This document shows positions 43,282 to 51,655 of a DNA stretch of 64,000 nt, piece by piece (positions within the stretch are counted from its first letter, which is position 1; the number at the start of each line of letters is the position of its first letter). This stretch comes from Nitrospira sp. (GTDB taxonomy: Bacteria > Nitrospirota > Nitrospiria > Nitrospirales > Nitrospiraceae). Where the stretch lies: positions 1-64,000 of the forward strand of contig JADJXO010000009.1 in NCBI GenBank assembly GCA_016715825.1. The letters are read 5' to 3'. Made by a program: the position numbers and the translations under genes. The notes under the pieces were generated by a model. It had not been told where the DNA came from, ran no database searches, and saw only the letters and a program-made list of their open reading frames with translations.

Positions 43282-43728
43282 ATGCCTACCAGTTGCCGAG
43301 TTTCGATGGGTCTTTGTCTTACTTTTGTTTTGGGTTGGACGTCTGTCTACGCAGCCCCACAGAATCTGTGCACACTATTTACGGCCAGTGAAGTTCAGAC
43401 CTTGCTGGGAACCGCCGTTGAGTCGGGAGAAACAGCGGCGATGGGAACGGGTTGTCAGTGGTTCGGGAAGGACGAAGAGTCGTTTGCAATCATTCAAGCC
43501 GTCGGTCCTGACTTCCGGCTCGATCCGCAGCAGGCTCCAGGCTATGAACTGATTCCGAACCTTGGGCAGCGGGCATACTCTCACCCCGACGTGGAGGGAG
43601 GGTGGCGCGCCATGGCCTTGACGCCTGATGCAGCGATCGTTGTGGTCATGATCGGGGAAACCGCTACGCGCAGTAATACCATCTCCCTAATCCGTCAGGT
43701 GCAAGAGCGATGTGCAAAGGGGAAATGA
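43282..43728 (+). CDS. secreted DUF3558-like hypothetical
   Basis: 148 aa with a signal peptide (LCLTFVLGWTSVYA). The mature domain begins NLCTLFTASEVQTLLGTAV and contains GTGCQWFGKDEESFAIIQAV, the cysteine-bearing pattern seen in DUF3558-type small exported proteins; two Cys are conserved by position. A third, near the C-terminus (ERCAKGK), may make an extra disulfide. Function unknown. The ribosome site GAGAGGGAACC precedes ATG. Confidence 0.65.
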   Translation: MPTSCRVSMGLCLTFVLGWTSVYAAPQNLCTLFTASEVQTLLGTAVESGETAAMGTGCQWFGKDEESFAIIQAVGPDFRLDPQQAPGYELIPNLGQRAYSHPDVEGGWRAMALTPDAAIVVVMIGETATRSNTISLIRQVQERCAKGK

Positions 43729-43784
43729 GCGGATAGGTCCTCGGTTGACAATCCATTGATTCACGTCTGAGAATCCTTGTCGAT

Positions 43785-45029
43785 ATGTCTGCCAAGGAAA
43801 TCCCGATTGTTACCCAGTCGACTGTAGCTTCCGTTCAAGAAGACGACGAACCCACGTTTCCGCCATATAAGGGGCCGGTCTTCTTATCCTATGGGTTCCG
43901 ACCGTTCTTTTTCGGTGCGGCCCTATTCACGGGTTTCGCTGTTCTCGCGTGGGTCGCCCTCTTCATAGGCAGAGTGTCGGTGGACTTTCTCTATTCTCCA
44001 CGCGAATGGCACGTCCATGAAATGCTGTTTGGATACTTGCCCGCCTTGATCGCTGGGTTCTTGTTGACCGCCATGCCCAATTGGACGGACCGGATGCCCT
44101 TGAGAGGAACGCCACTGTTGTTATTGTTTCTGCTGTGGCTCGGAGGGCGGCTTCTCATGGCGTTCCCATTGGCGGGGGCAGCAACAGTCGCCGTTATCGA
44201 TGGGGCCTTCTTGGTGATCCTGGCAGTCTATGTATGGCGCGAAATTGCTGCGGCAAGCAGTTGGGATCGAACACCGATCGGAGTCTTAGTCAGCTTGTAC
44301 GCCTGTGCCAATATCCTCTTTCATCTCTCAGCGTTGCGCGGGTCGCCCACAGACTCTCCTGAACGCTTCGCGTTGTCGGTCATGACGCTGATGTTGACAA
44401 TCATCGGTGGGCGGCTTGCCCCTACCTTTGCTCGAGAGTACCTGGAAGATCGGAACGTCTCCCCGTTACCCATCGTCTTTTCTCGAGTCGATGCGGTTGC
44501 GATTGTGTTGGTATTGCTGGGTGTTGCGGCCTGGAATCTCCAGCCAGAGAGTCTCTGGACTGGAATCCTACTGATCGTGGGTGGGATTGCAAGTCTCATC
44601 CGATGGCTACGCTGGAGAGGGTGGAGAACTTGGCAGGAACCATTGGTGTTGATCCTCCACATCGGCTACGCTTGGATCGGCTTGTTCCTCGTCGCCCTTG
44701 GCGCATCGATTCTCGGGGTCGGATTTACCACCGAAAATGCCATTCATCTCCTGACCACCGGCGCGATGGGCACGATGACGTTGGCGGTGATGACTCGCGC
44801 GAGCCTGGGCCATACCGGACGGCCACGCCACGCCGATCGGCTGACCGTGGTGATTTACCTATTGATTAACTTTGGGGCCCTCTTGCGAATCTTTGCGCCG
44901 AGTGCCGATGTGCCCACGACCCTGACCCATACGATGCTTGGGTTGTCCGCTTTCAGTTGGAGCGGGGCGTATTTGCTCTTCGCATTCCACTATGGGCCAT
45001 ACCTTGTCGGCCCGAGCCTGGATGAGTAG
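43785..45029 (+). CDS. nnrS: NnrS family protein
   Basis: 414 aa, about twelve hydrophobic helices. Family motifs SYGFRPFFFGAALFTGF near the N-terminus, EWHVHEMLFGYLPALIAGFL (potential haem/copper His ligands) and GAMGTMTLAVMTRASLGHTG. NnrS is a haem- and copper-containing membrane protein linked to nitric-oxide stress tolerance. About 55 bp after the preceding gene. Confidence 0.9.
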   Translation: MSAKEIPIVTQSTVASVQEDDEPTFPPYKGPVFLSYGFRPFFFGAALFTGFAVLAWVALFIGRVSVDFLYSPREWHVHEMLFGYLPALIAGFLLTAMPNWTDRMPLRGTPLLLLFLLWLGGRLLMAFPLAGAATVAVIDGAFLVILAVYVWREIAAASSWDRTPIGVLVSLYACANILFHLSALRGSPTDSPERFALSVMTLMLTIIGGRLAPTFAREYLEDRNVSPLPIVFSRVDAVAIVLVLLGVAAWNLQPESLWTGILLIVGGIASLIRWLRWRGWRTWQEPLVLILHIGYAWIGLFLVALGASILGVGFTTENAIHLLTTGAMGTMTLAVMTRASLGHTGRPRHADRLTVVIYLLINFGALLRIFAPSADVPTTLTHTMLGLSAFSWSGAYLLFAFHYGPYLVGPSLDE

Positions 45030-45203
45030 AGGATGTAAGGAGAAAAAGGATTGGAGTGCTTGGTAACTGGCGGCCATTGATCCGTGCGGGAGGATGCCCA
45101 TCTGATAAGCTAGTAGCAGTGAACGAAGCATCAATGTCCAAGTCGGTAGCGTGTGTCTGGAGTTAAGGCCTGTAAGGGCGGTTATCAAAGAGACGCAAAT
45201 GCT

Positions 45204-45425
45204 ATGGGGCCCAAAAGCTGGACGCGCTTAGTCGGAGTGTTGATTGTTGCTGTAGGGTTCATGTGCTTCCCAGTGGGATGGGGAGTCAGCCCTAAGCGGG
45301 ATTTGAGCTTCTTTAACAACCTGGCGGACCTCGGTGGTTTTGTAAAGTGGGGTATGGCGATCAGTGGAGCAGGTATTGTCATATTGGTCATCTCAATGTT
45401 TGTTCCTCCTGGTGAAGAGGAATAG
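45204..45425 (+). CDS. small two-helix membrane protein
   Basis: 73 aa from MGPKSWTRLVG; an in-frame upstream start at 45153 gives a longer, less hydrophobic N-terminus. Two hydrophobic helices (VGVLIVAVGFMCFPVGWG and MAISGAGIVILVISMFV) with a short polar loop containing FFNNLADLGGF. The tail is acidic (PPGEEE). No family recognised. It sits between nnrS and ssrA. Confidence 0.55.
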   Translation: MGPKSWTRLVGVLIVAVGFMCFPVGWGVSPKRDLSFFNNLADLGGFVKWGMAISGAGIVILVISMFVPPGEEE

Positions 45426-45517
45426 TGTGTATAGTGTGATAGATCATTATGTGGACTCTTGAAGCCATGGAGTGTTTTAATAAAACGTTATTTCTTCCTA
45501 AATCTATTTGGAGAAAG

Positions 45518-45867
45518 GGGGGCGACCGGTTTCGACGGGGATACTGAGGTCACTGTCGCATGTCGAGCTCTCGGGAACTCGTAAAAGTCCGAGAAAACGC
45601 AACTGCCAATCAAGAACTGGCACTCGCAGCCTAATTTAGGCTGAGACGTCGTTCCATCTGAGGCCCGCGGGGGTGGAATGGCGTGATGCAGCGGGCTGGT
45701 CCAAAGTCGGTGCTCAGCGGCTGCGGACGAGAACTTTCTGGGCTAGTGGCTGTTCTAAGCCTGCCGATGGGCGTGGATGGCTGCGAAACTTAAATTGTCG
45801 GCTACACATGTAGACACAGTGCACTGACGATCTTCGGACAGGGGTTCAACTCCCCTCGCCTCCACCA
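45518..45867 (+). ncRNA. ssrA: transfer-messenger RNA (tmRNA)
   Basis: The 5' GGGGGCG can pair with CGCCTCC before the 3' ACCA, closing the acceptor stem. GGCGACCGGTTTCGACGGGG is the classic 5' tRNA-like segment, and the T-arm GGTTCAACTCCCC lies near the 3' end. A tag reading frame ends with codons for NQELALAA and TAA (45632-45634); the resume codon is probably near CGA or GCA at 45590-45601. tmRNA rescues stalled ribosomes and tags proteins for degradation. Its 3' end is the left attachment site of the element downstream. Confidence 0.95.
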
Positions 45868-47630
45868 AACCAACCTTCGGTTGACCCGCGGGCTCTTTTT
45901 CGTCTTATCGAATTGGTGCCCGCGGATAAAAACCTTGAGTGTTCTGCTTCTTTCTCAATTCGCTTGCCCCGGCGCCTTACGCTTGTTCCGGTTAACAATC
46001 GGCCAAATGTCCCGGTTGCCGTGAAGCGGTAGCCGGGCCTGTGGTCTTCCTCAATGGGTTCACAGAGGATGTGTCCATCCAGCAACGTCCTCAGCATCTG
46101 AGGAGCCAAAGGCACGTGCCGCCCCAGTAATGCAGGGTGATTGCCTAAGGCACCTCGTAGTTGTTTGGTAATCCGTCGTTCATCCAAAGATAAGGTAGTG
46201 GTCAGGGCTTGAAGCTGCGCGAGTTCGGCGACTAGGCTTTCCTTTCGCACTTCTTCCTGATAAAGGGACTGGACGACGGTAGGTGTCCCGTGACCGCTCG
46301 CGATGAGATCCGCAAGGTGTTGGAGGCGCGTTTCGAGGAGAGACAGTTCTCGAGTGACGGCCGAACGCCGGTCAGGAGAGTGAGCCTGCTGTGCCCGCAA
46401 CTTCTCCAATGCTCGTGTGATTGACGCTGAAACGACTCGTCCGTCGATGGCCTCATTCATAGCGGTCAGGACGGCCGAATCAAGAAGGTCTTGTTTAATG
46501 GAGACTGCATTCCGACAGATTGACGTTCCACGCTTGTGAAAATAGGAACATCGATAGACCGTCTGCCCGGACTTCCCATCACGGCCTTTACTGATAGCCA
46601 CAATGGAGCCTCCGCACCTGCCACATTTGGCGATACTACTCAGGAGATACGCGCTGCGCTGGTTCTCACCTGTAGGGCGCGACACAAACCTTCCCTGACC
46701 TTCTCGCTTATACGCCGCAGCGTTTCGCTGTCGCAGCGCTTCAACCTGTGTCCATAAGGCATCTGACACAATGCGTAATTCTGGAGCCTCGAGGCGAAGC
46801 CAGTCGGACTTCGGCCGTTTCCGCTGTTTCTTGGTACCGTCTCGCTGAATAGTCTGCGTTCGATTCCACCACACAATGCCCCGATAGAGATCTCGCCGAA
46901 GGATCTCCCGGATGGCCGTCGGACACCAACCGAGAGGCCCACCCATTGGCGGAGAGACCTTCGTTTGATTGAGGGTCTTCGCTATAGCCGCCAGGCCACA
47001 ACCTGTCGCATAGTGCTCAAAAATCTGCGCTACGATTCTTGATTGCTCGGGATTAATCTTCCTCACGACATGTTGACGCCTGAGTGTCCCATCTGAGTTC
47101 CGATCGGTGCCATAAACTGGCTGATTATCGTATCCGTAAATTTTGTTTCCGGTCACGTAGAGACTCTTGGCCTTACGCATCATCGCATCATGGGTCCGTT
47201 GGCTCGCCTTTTCGCGGTCAAACTCTGACGCAAAATTGGTAAGAGCGAGCATCATCTTATCCGTGGCACTGTCGAGTGTCCGTTCCTGGTTCGTGAGATA
47301 GAAGAAAACCCGAACGCCGGCATCGACAATCTGTTTGAACGCATACCCGACTTGAATGGCCTCACGACCCAGCCGCGATTCTTCCGACATCACAAGGACC
47401 TGGAACGGAGGGCGGGGTTTCAGCGCATTCATCAGTCGTAAAAATCCTGGGCGTTTCACGAACTCGGCGCCACTAACCCCGTCATCCATGTAGATGTGTT
47501 CGTCGGAAACCGTCCAGCCCTTAGACTCGGCGTAGGCTCTTGCGTTCTCAATCTGTCGCGTCACGGAGCGAGCTTCCGCTGCCACGCCCGTTTGTTCGGT
47601 AGATTTCCTCGCGTATACCGCAGCACGCAT
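45846..47630 (-). CDS. large serine recombinase
   Basis: 594 aa from MRAAVYARKSTEQTG, preceded by GAAGGAGTTTAAT; the start at 47648 is in frame but less likely. Ser10 in YARKSTEQ is the nucleophile; the resolvase domain is followed by a recombinase domain (KINPEQSRIVAQIFEHYATG) and a zinc-ribbon-type domain (CGRCGG, later YRCSYFHKRGTSICRN). Long coiled-coil segments follow. The last codons GGGEGS and the TGA stop lie in the tmRNA gene: the stop is read from the T-arm GGTTCA on the opposite strand. Site-specific integration and excision of the element are inferred. Confidence 0.9.
   Translation of the reverse strand: MRAAVYARKSTEQTGVAAEARSVTRQIENARAYAESKGWTVSDEHIYMDDGVSGAEFVKRPGFLRLMNALKPRPPFQVLVMSEESRLGREAIQVGYAFKQIVDAGVRVFFYLTNQERTLDSATDKMMLALTNFASEFDREKASQRTHDAMMRKAKSLYVTGNKIYGYDNQPVYGTDRNSDGTLRRQHVVRKINPEQSRIVAQIFEHYATGCGLAAIAKTLNQTKVSPPMGGPLGWCPTAIREILRRDLYRGIVWWNRTQTIQRDGTKKQRKRPKSDWLRLEAPELRIVSDALWTQVEALRQRNAAAYKREGQGRFVSRPTGENQRSAYLLSSIAKCGRCGGSIVAISKGRDGKSGQTVYRCSYFHKRGTSICRNAVSIKQDLLDSAVLTAMNEAIDGRVVSASITRALEKLRAQQAHSPDRRSAVTRELSLLETRLQHLADLIASGHGTPTVVQSLYQEEVRKESLVAELAQLQALTTTLSLDERRITKQLRGALGNHPALLGRHVPLAPQMLRTLLDGHILCEPIEEDHRPGYRFTATGTFGRLLTGTSVRRRGKRIEKEAEHSRFLSAGTNSIRRKRARGSTEGWFGGGEGS
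45856..45868. repeat. left attachment core at tmRNA 3' end
   Basis: TCGCCTCCACCAA, the end of the tmRNA acceptor plus one base, repeated exactly at 52751-52763. The integration core candidate at which the left element end joins the host gene. Confidence 0.7.
45886..45925. repeat. inverted repeat block next to left core
   Basis: Arms CCGCGGGC (45886-45893) and GCCCGCGG (45918-45925) around a T-rich middle. On the plus strand CCAACCTTCGGTTG then CCGCGGGCTCTTTTT follow the tmRNA end and may act as its terminator. A matching block stands at 52793-52832. It also encodes part of the recombinase C-terminus on the other strand. Confidence 0.6.
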
Positions 47631-47876
47631 ATTAAACTCCTTCGCCATCTTGAGGGACTGAAGGATGCCGTTGCTTCTCGGACAATGTCAAGCGAGGAGA
47701 GAAAGCTATGGCATGAGTCGACTGGTATTCCGCAACGAGGATCTCGGCCAGTATATCGACCACGGTATCAAAGACATGTGGCGGCCAGGCATCCGAGGTA
47801 TGCCCTCGGTGGCTGGACTCCTGCCGCATAGCGGCATCGCGAGTGCGTGATGAAGCAGTTATCTTAGAGAGCATGA
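47631..47876. other. region upstream of recombinase, nothing recognised
   Basis: About 245 bp between the recombinase start and the DnaB fragment, probably containing the leftward promoter. A 61-aa rightward frame and an 82-aa leftward frame have no recognisable protein and no ribosome site. Confidence 0.35.
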
Positions 47877-48014
47877 TCACTCATGGAATTGATCCTCGAA
47901 CCGTGCGAAGCGACCAACAAATTTGAATTGCCGATCACCGATCGGCCCGTTCCGTCGCTTGCGAGCCAGCATCTCGGCTATGCCCGTCTCATCGGTATTT
48001 GGGTCATACACAAA
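47877..48014 (-). pseudogene. C-terminal fragment of a DnaB-type replicative helicase
   Basis: The frame reads YDPNTDETGIAEMLARKRRN, then GPIGDRQFKFVGRFARFEDQ and FHE before a stop. This is the end of the RecA-like helicase domain (AEIxxAKxRNGPxG, then RFE). Only about 46 codons remain; the rest of a roughly 450-residue protein is missing, and the upstream frame is blocked. It suggests the element once had phage- or plasmid-type replication genes. Confidence 0.75.
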
Positions 48015-48650
48015 GCGTCTAGTCCGTGGCACTTATGAGAGGGTTCAATATTTATGACCATACCGAAAAGGTAGGGGGGCCGCACAAAGGCGAAGTGTCG
48101 GACGAGTTTCTTTTCGGGTGTCGTTAGCCTAGGCTGGGCGAGGAGCTTTGGCAGCCACACAGTTGAGGCACCGCGTCCGGAGACGCCGTGCCAGGTGGAC
48201 TCAGGCACCGTCGTGTCGCGCGAGGCGTTTCGACCGTGCCAAGAGAACAGCCGTCGCCCATGAAGGAGTGTGGCACGCCCGAGGCAACCGTGCCACCGCG
48301 GATGGTGTCACGCCTGCAGTCGTGCGCGGCCACAGATTCAGAAGAGCTGTTGCGCCCCGCGTGGGTGAGGGGCGCAACACGATGTTGAGAAGAGGTTGGT
48401 GTGTGAGTCCGGTTTCTGTGGCCGTTTAGGATCGGTCCAGCTCTTCAGCGAGGAGTGCGGAGGTGGCAGGAAGGCTGGGGATGCATATCGTTTTGTCAGC
48501 AGTGAGAATGCGTCGCCGGGAGGGTGTGTATCTTCTCTACAACCGCCTGGTCACGAAAGGGTGGTAGTCTCTAACCGCTGTCACAGATACGTAGTTGATC
48601 TGTAACGTTGAATAGTATCGAAGAGGTAGAACGCCTTCACGATCCCTTCC
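48015..48650. other. GC-rich stretch without recognisable genes
   Basis: About 640 bp. Open frames exist on both strands in 48124-48430 because the sequence is GC-rich, but none has a ribosome site, a signal peptide or a family motif. It may be decayed plasmid- or phage-derived sequence. No RNA gene seen. Confidence 0.4.
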
Positions 48651-48679
48651 TTGACGAGTTATAACATAAGTGTTATAGT
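48651..48679 (+). promoter_or_regulatory. toxin-antitoxin promoter with overlapping operator
   Basis: TTGACG (48651-48656), a 17-bp spacer, TATAGT (48674-48679). An inverted repeat TATAAC-N6-GTTATA (48660-48677) overlaps the -10, the usual position for antitoxin autorepression. The ATG at 48688 is 8 nt after the -10, leaving almost no leader. Confidence 0.7.
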
Positions 48680-48687
48680 TCATCCAC

Positions 48688-49047
48688 ATGGCCTGGACAG
48701 TAATCTACTATGAGACGGCACAGGGAGATAAGCCGATTGAGGCATTTCTCGACGCCTTGTCCCATGGGGCGCGAGCCAAATGTCTGGCCTATATCAGTCG
48801 GCTGGAAATTGATGGCACCCGTCTTCCAGCCTCGATTGCGGCCCATGTACGAGGAAAGATCTGGGAGTTGCGTCCGGAATGGTCGGGAACGGAGTACCGG
48901 TTCTTTTATGCCGCACTCGTGGGGCAGCGGTTCGTCATCCTGCATGCGATCCAGAAGAAACGGCAGAAACTGCGAGAGCGAGACATCGCCCTCGCAGAGC
49001 AACGATACGAGGAGGTCAAGCGAAGGAGTCACGATGAAAACGCATAA
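48688..49047 (+). CDS. RelE/HigB-like toxin (Gp49 type)
   Basis: 119 aa. Motif set of the phage-derived Gp49-like/HigB toxins: YYETAQGDKPIEAFLDAL, then RGKIWELRPEWSGTEYRFFYAA and RFVILHAIQKKRQKLRERDI. Members degrade mRNA on the ribosome. The start lies right at the predicted transcript start, so it may be translated without a leader. Overlaps the antitoxin gene by 14 bp, toxin first, as in higBA. Confidence 0.88.
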   Translation: MAWTVIYYETAQGDKPIEAFLDALSHGARAKCLAYISRLEIDGTRLPASIAAHVRGKIWELRPEWSGTEYRFFYAALVGQRFVILHAIQKKRQKLRERDIALAEQRYEEVKRRSHDENA

Positions 49048-49357
49048 ACAGTACATCAATGAACAGATCAAGAAGGAGCCAAAGTTCGCTGAGGCTCTTG
49101 CGAAGGCAGAGCAGGAAGTGGGGATTGCTGTGGAGTTGGCGAGGCTGCGGGAACGACGTGGGTTCAGTCAGACCGAGCTCGCGAAACTCACCGGCATGAA
49201 ACAGCCGCAGATTGCTCGCTTGGAAAGCGGGGCGCATTTCCCGGCGTTTCCAACCCTGCAAAAGCTTCTTGGTGTGCTCGGTGGCAAATTGGAACTAACA
49301 GCGGACGCCTGCCATCTCGTTCCAACACGACCGAAGGTCGCCGGTGCGCGGCGGTAG
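49034..49357 (+). CDS. XRE family antitoxin (HigA-like)
   Basis: 107 aa from MKTHKQYINEQIKKEP; AAGGAG precedes it by 7 nt. Helix-turn-helix: VELARLRERRGFSQTELAKLTGMKQPQIARLESGAHFP. The N-terminal segment (FAEALAKAEQEVGIA) would wrap the toxin. Second gene of the pair. Autoregulation through the palindrome at 48660 is expected. Confidence 0.88.
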   Translation: MKTHKQYINEQIKKEPKFAEALAKAEQEVGIAVELARLRERRGFSQTELAKLTGMKQPQIARLESGAHFPAFPTLQKLLGVLGGKLELTADACHLVPTRPKVAGARR

Positions 49358-49412
49358 TGCGTCTTCAGCATCCAGCGTGCAGAGAAACATCAACGTCGAG
49401 TGGAGAAAGACC

Positions 49413-49613
49413 ATGAGACACCGCGCCGCGATCCGACACAAACATCTCCGGCTCGGTCACGCGAAGCTCACGCGCGCGAAGACCGTGCTCGGTGCCAAAA
49501 CTGAGACCGATGCCATCGAACGCGCCCTCGCGCTTGTGGTGGGGGAGTACACGCTCGACCAACCGTTGAAGCGAGCGAAGGGACGCATGCATCTTTGGAA
49601 AGTCTTTCGCTGA
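49413..49613 (+). CDS. VapB-like antitoxin
   Basis: 66 aa from MRHRAAIRHKHLRL; an in-frame start 23 codons earlier lacks a ribosome site. KLTRAKTVLGAKTETDAIERALALVVGEYTLDQ is the ribbon-helix-helix-type pattern (KTETDAIERAL) of VapB-like antitoxins. A truncated PIN start (LILDTNLYV) lies 1 bp downstream of its stop, supporting a former vapBC pair. Confidence 0.65.
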   Translation: MRHRAAIRHKHLRLGHAKLTRAKTVLGAKTETDAIERALALVVGEYTLDQPLKRAKGRMHLWKVFR

Positions 49614-49614
49614 G

Positions 49615-49659
49615 ACGCAGCGCCTCATTCTTGACACCAACCTCTACGTCAACTGGTAA
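49615..49659 (+). pseudogene. VapC-like PIN toxin, truncated
   Basis: Reads TQRLILDTNLYVNW and then a TAA. LILDTNLYVNW carries the PIN start with the first catalytic Asp. No further PIN motifs (KxxD or GDxD) follow in any frame, so the toxin is cut off after 14 codons. The antitoxin before it appears intact. Confidence 0.6.
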
Positions 49660-50149
49660 AGAACTGGCCCGTACGCCGTTCGAGATCGGACCCGTCTGCA
49701 CGACCTGTTCAGAACCTTTCGGAAACTTAGTCGGCAGCTCGTCCCGTCTGCCGTTCGGTATTCCCCTGCACTCAGTGACCATCCTGGATAGGTACGTCGC
49801 TTTCTAGCCGACATCCGCATCAAGCTCAAGACCATTTCGAAGCTGACTCGTTGATCATCCTTCACCTCGACAAGCAGGCGAACTGATGTCGATATGTGAG
49901 CACAGGACTTTCTCGCCTCGTCCGTTGAAGCTGCTCTGCCATGCCGTGCTGTTGATGTGCGAGAGCCAGCTTGTGGTTTCGGGTCCGGTGCCTGTGCGCA
50001 TCCGACCGCCGTCCTGGCTTTCCGCCATCGGGCTGCGTCGATCATGCCCGCGTGCCGCCTCTGAGGCGGTTTCTTTCCGCGGTCATTCCTCCGCATCGCG
50101 CCCGCCGGCCCGCCAGGGTGCGACGGCCTCTCTCTCCTTTGTCGTCGCT
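49660..50149. other. region between vapBC relic and small protein gene
   Basis: About 490 bp. Leftward frames of up to 179 aa and rightward frames of about 100 aa are open, but have no recognisable motifs or ribosome sites. It may hold eroded toxin-antitoxin sequence and the promoter of the gene at 50213. No RNA recognised. Confidence 0.35.
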
Positions 50150-50183
50150 GTGTGGCCTCCCTCTCCTCGTGAGAGGCCAACAC
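50150..50183 (+). promoter_or_regulatory. leader stem-loop before the 80-aa gene
   Basis: GTGTGGCCTC pairs with GAGGCCAACAC (one bulged A), about 30 bp ahead of the ATG at 50213. AAAGGAGACAACACT separates it from the start, so a ribosome site is free after the hairpin. A protective or regulatory leader structure is possible. Confidence 0.4.
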
Positions 50184-50212
50184 ATCAACTCTAACTTAAA
50201 GGAGACAACACT

Positions 50213-50455
50213 ATGGCACCTCAAGACAAGAAACCTCAGCCGGTCACGACGCTTCGATGCAGCCGCATCACAGCGAGCATCTGGAGGAACGAAGGCGTGA
50301 ACGGTTCGTTCTACAACGTGACTATGGCTCGCTCATACAAGAGCCAGGATGGAGTGTGGAAGAATTCCGAATCCTTCGGCCTGGCGGACCTGGACGCGCT
50401 TGTCGCAGTCACCCAACAGGCGAAACTCTGGGTCACGGAGCGGTCGGGTCGCTGA
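50213..50455 (+). CDS. small mobile-element-associated hypothetical
   Basis: 80 aa: MAPQDKKPQPVTTLRCSRIT, AS-I-W-RNEGVNGSFYNVTMARSYK, SQDGVWKNSESFGLADLDAL. The pattern (IWRNE..., YNVTMxRSYKxxDGxWKxSxSFGxxDL) is common on plasmids and islands, usually without assigned function. Strong ribosome site AAAGGAGACAACACT. It probably binds or modifies nucleic acid-associated components; not determinable here. Confidence 0.75.
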   Translation: MAPQDKKPQPVTTLRCSRITASIWRNEGVNGSFYNVTMARSYKSQDGVWKNSESFGLADLDALVAVTQQAKLWVTERSGR

Positions 50456-50581
50456 TCGCAGTGTGGAAGCCTCCAGCCCTCGGGTCGGGGGCTTCCTGCA
50501 TCCAATAGAAAGGAAGTACGACGATGAAGCGCTATCATAAATTTGCGACGCATCTCGATCAACTGCTTGGCGGCGATAGCA

Positions 50582-51025
50582 CTAGGGCGTCGATTCCAGA
50601 ATCTGAATCGTCATCGCCTGGATGCGCACGAGACGGGGAGCCTCACTCTTCAGCACCTGGACGAGCCCCGTGATGCGGACATGATCGCCATTGTGCGGCA
50701 GTACTTCCACCACGTCTGGGTGACAGGTTCCCAATACTTCAACGGGGATAATTCCCGTCTCATCTTCGAGTAGGAAGGCGGCTCGACCATAGAGCAGACA
50801 TTTTGCGGGAGTCGATCGACCATTCGTGCGATCAAATGGGGAGAACATCTGGAGGTCCTGTATCACCCCCTCGACGGTCACGGCATGTTGTTGGTAGGAG
50901 AGGGCTTGTGGTGAGAACAAGGTCTGAATCGAAACACGCTCTGGGTCACCGGCACTGACGCTGCTGACACCCAGGAAGAAACTCAGCGTGAGCAGTCTGC
51001 TGATCAACCACGGCTGTACGGACAT
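50582..51025 (-). CDS. secreted small-domain protein (OB-like), paralogue of 21232
   Basis: 147 aa from MSVQPWLISRLL, with TAGGAGGAGGC just before it; longer in-frame starts lack one. A signal peptide ends near VSA. The mature part contains IQTLFSPQALSYQQHAVTVEG, then FLLEDETGIIPVEVLGTCHP and GDHVRITGLVQVL, a small barrel-like strand pattern shared with the genes at 21232 and 51121. Periplasmic; function unknown. It starts 96 bp after the stop of the next paralogue on the same strand. Confidence 0.65.
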   Translation of the reverse strand: MSVQPWLISRLLTLSFFLGVSSVSAGDPERVSIQTLFSPQALSYQQHAVTVEGVIQDLQMFSPFDRTNGRSTPAKCLLYGRAAFLLEDETGIIPVEVLGTCHPDVVEVLPHNGDHVRITGLVQVLKSEAPRLVRIQAMTIQILESTP

Positions 51026-51120
51026 GCCTCCTCCTACTGTCCCAAGTATACCGTGCGGGCCCTTTCGTTCCCCCTCGTGGAGTGTTCCGATCCTGTGCAT
51101 GCTGAGAAGAAAAGAGCTGT

Positions 51121-51594
51121 TCAATCGTGTGATGGGGTTCGTTCAAGCCACTGGAGAAGCCCCTCAGGTGGGTTGGGGGCTTCTCGCGGGGTATTGGTGA
51201 ACGGAACGAGAATGAGCACATCAATGTGCTCACCGCCGGCCAGCGTTTCTGGTAACACCGGTCCTCTATTCCCTCGTCCGCACGGCCCAAGATCAATCAC
51301 GGTCAGTTCGCCAGACTCATCCTTCACGCGAATCTGATAGCCGACTCCTAACCCACACGCGGTCTGCTGCGGAACCTGAGAAATGGATTGCACCACGCCT
51401 CGGATCCGGACGAGTCGGAATTGATAGTGTCTTGGGTCGGACAGAATCGATTGAATGGAGGTGACGGAATACGAGCGCCAGGCAGGCGGCTTCGATCCAG
51501 GAAGGGGGTCTGCGGTACTGACACTTGCCGTTACAACGGACAGCAGGGCCATCAGCACAGGGACGCTGTTCCGTGTCGAGGTGTGCATACTCAT
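51121..51594 (-). CDS. secreted small-domain protein (OB-like), paralogue of 50582
   Basis: 157 aa from MSMHTSTRNSVPVLM; a start two codons later is also possible. A signal peptide runs to about VSTA. Mature part: IQSILSDPRHYQFRLVRIRG, then IRVKDESGELTVIDLGPCG and GEHIDVLILVPF. It shares order and spacing with 50582 and 21232. The two neighbouring copies probably arose by duplication. No known family named. Confidence 0.6.
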   Translation of the reverse strand: MSMHTSTRNSVPVLMALLSVVTASVSTADPLPGSKPPAWRSYSVTSIQSILSDPRHYQFRLVRIRGVVQSISQVPQQTACGLGVGYQIRVKDESGELTVIDLGPCGRGNRGPVLPETLAGGEHIDVLILVPFTNTPREAPNPPEGLLQWLERTPSHD

Positions 51595-51655
51595 AGTATA
51601 GCGCCACCAGATTGTGTGAGATCGCTGCGAGCGATTGGATACCATCACCGGTCAT

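Noticed and set aside
49644..50183. 179-aa leftward ORF in the element
   Set aside because: No ribosome site, no signal, low-complexity basic composition; treated as unassigned sequence.
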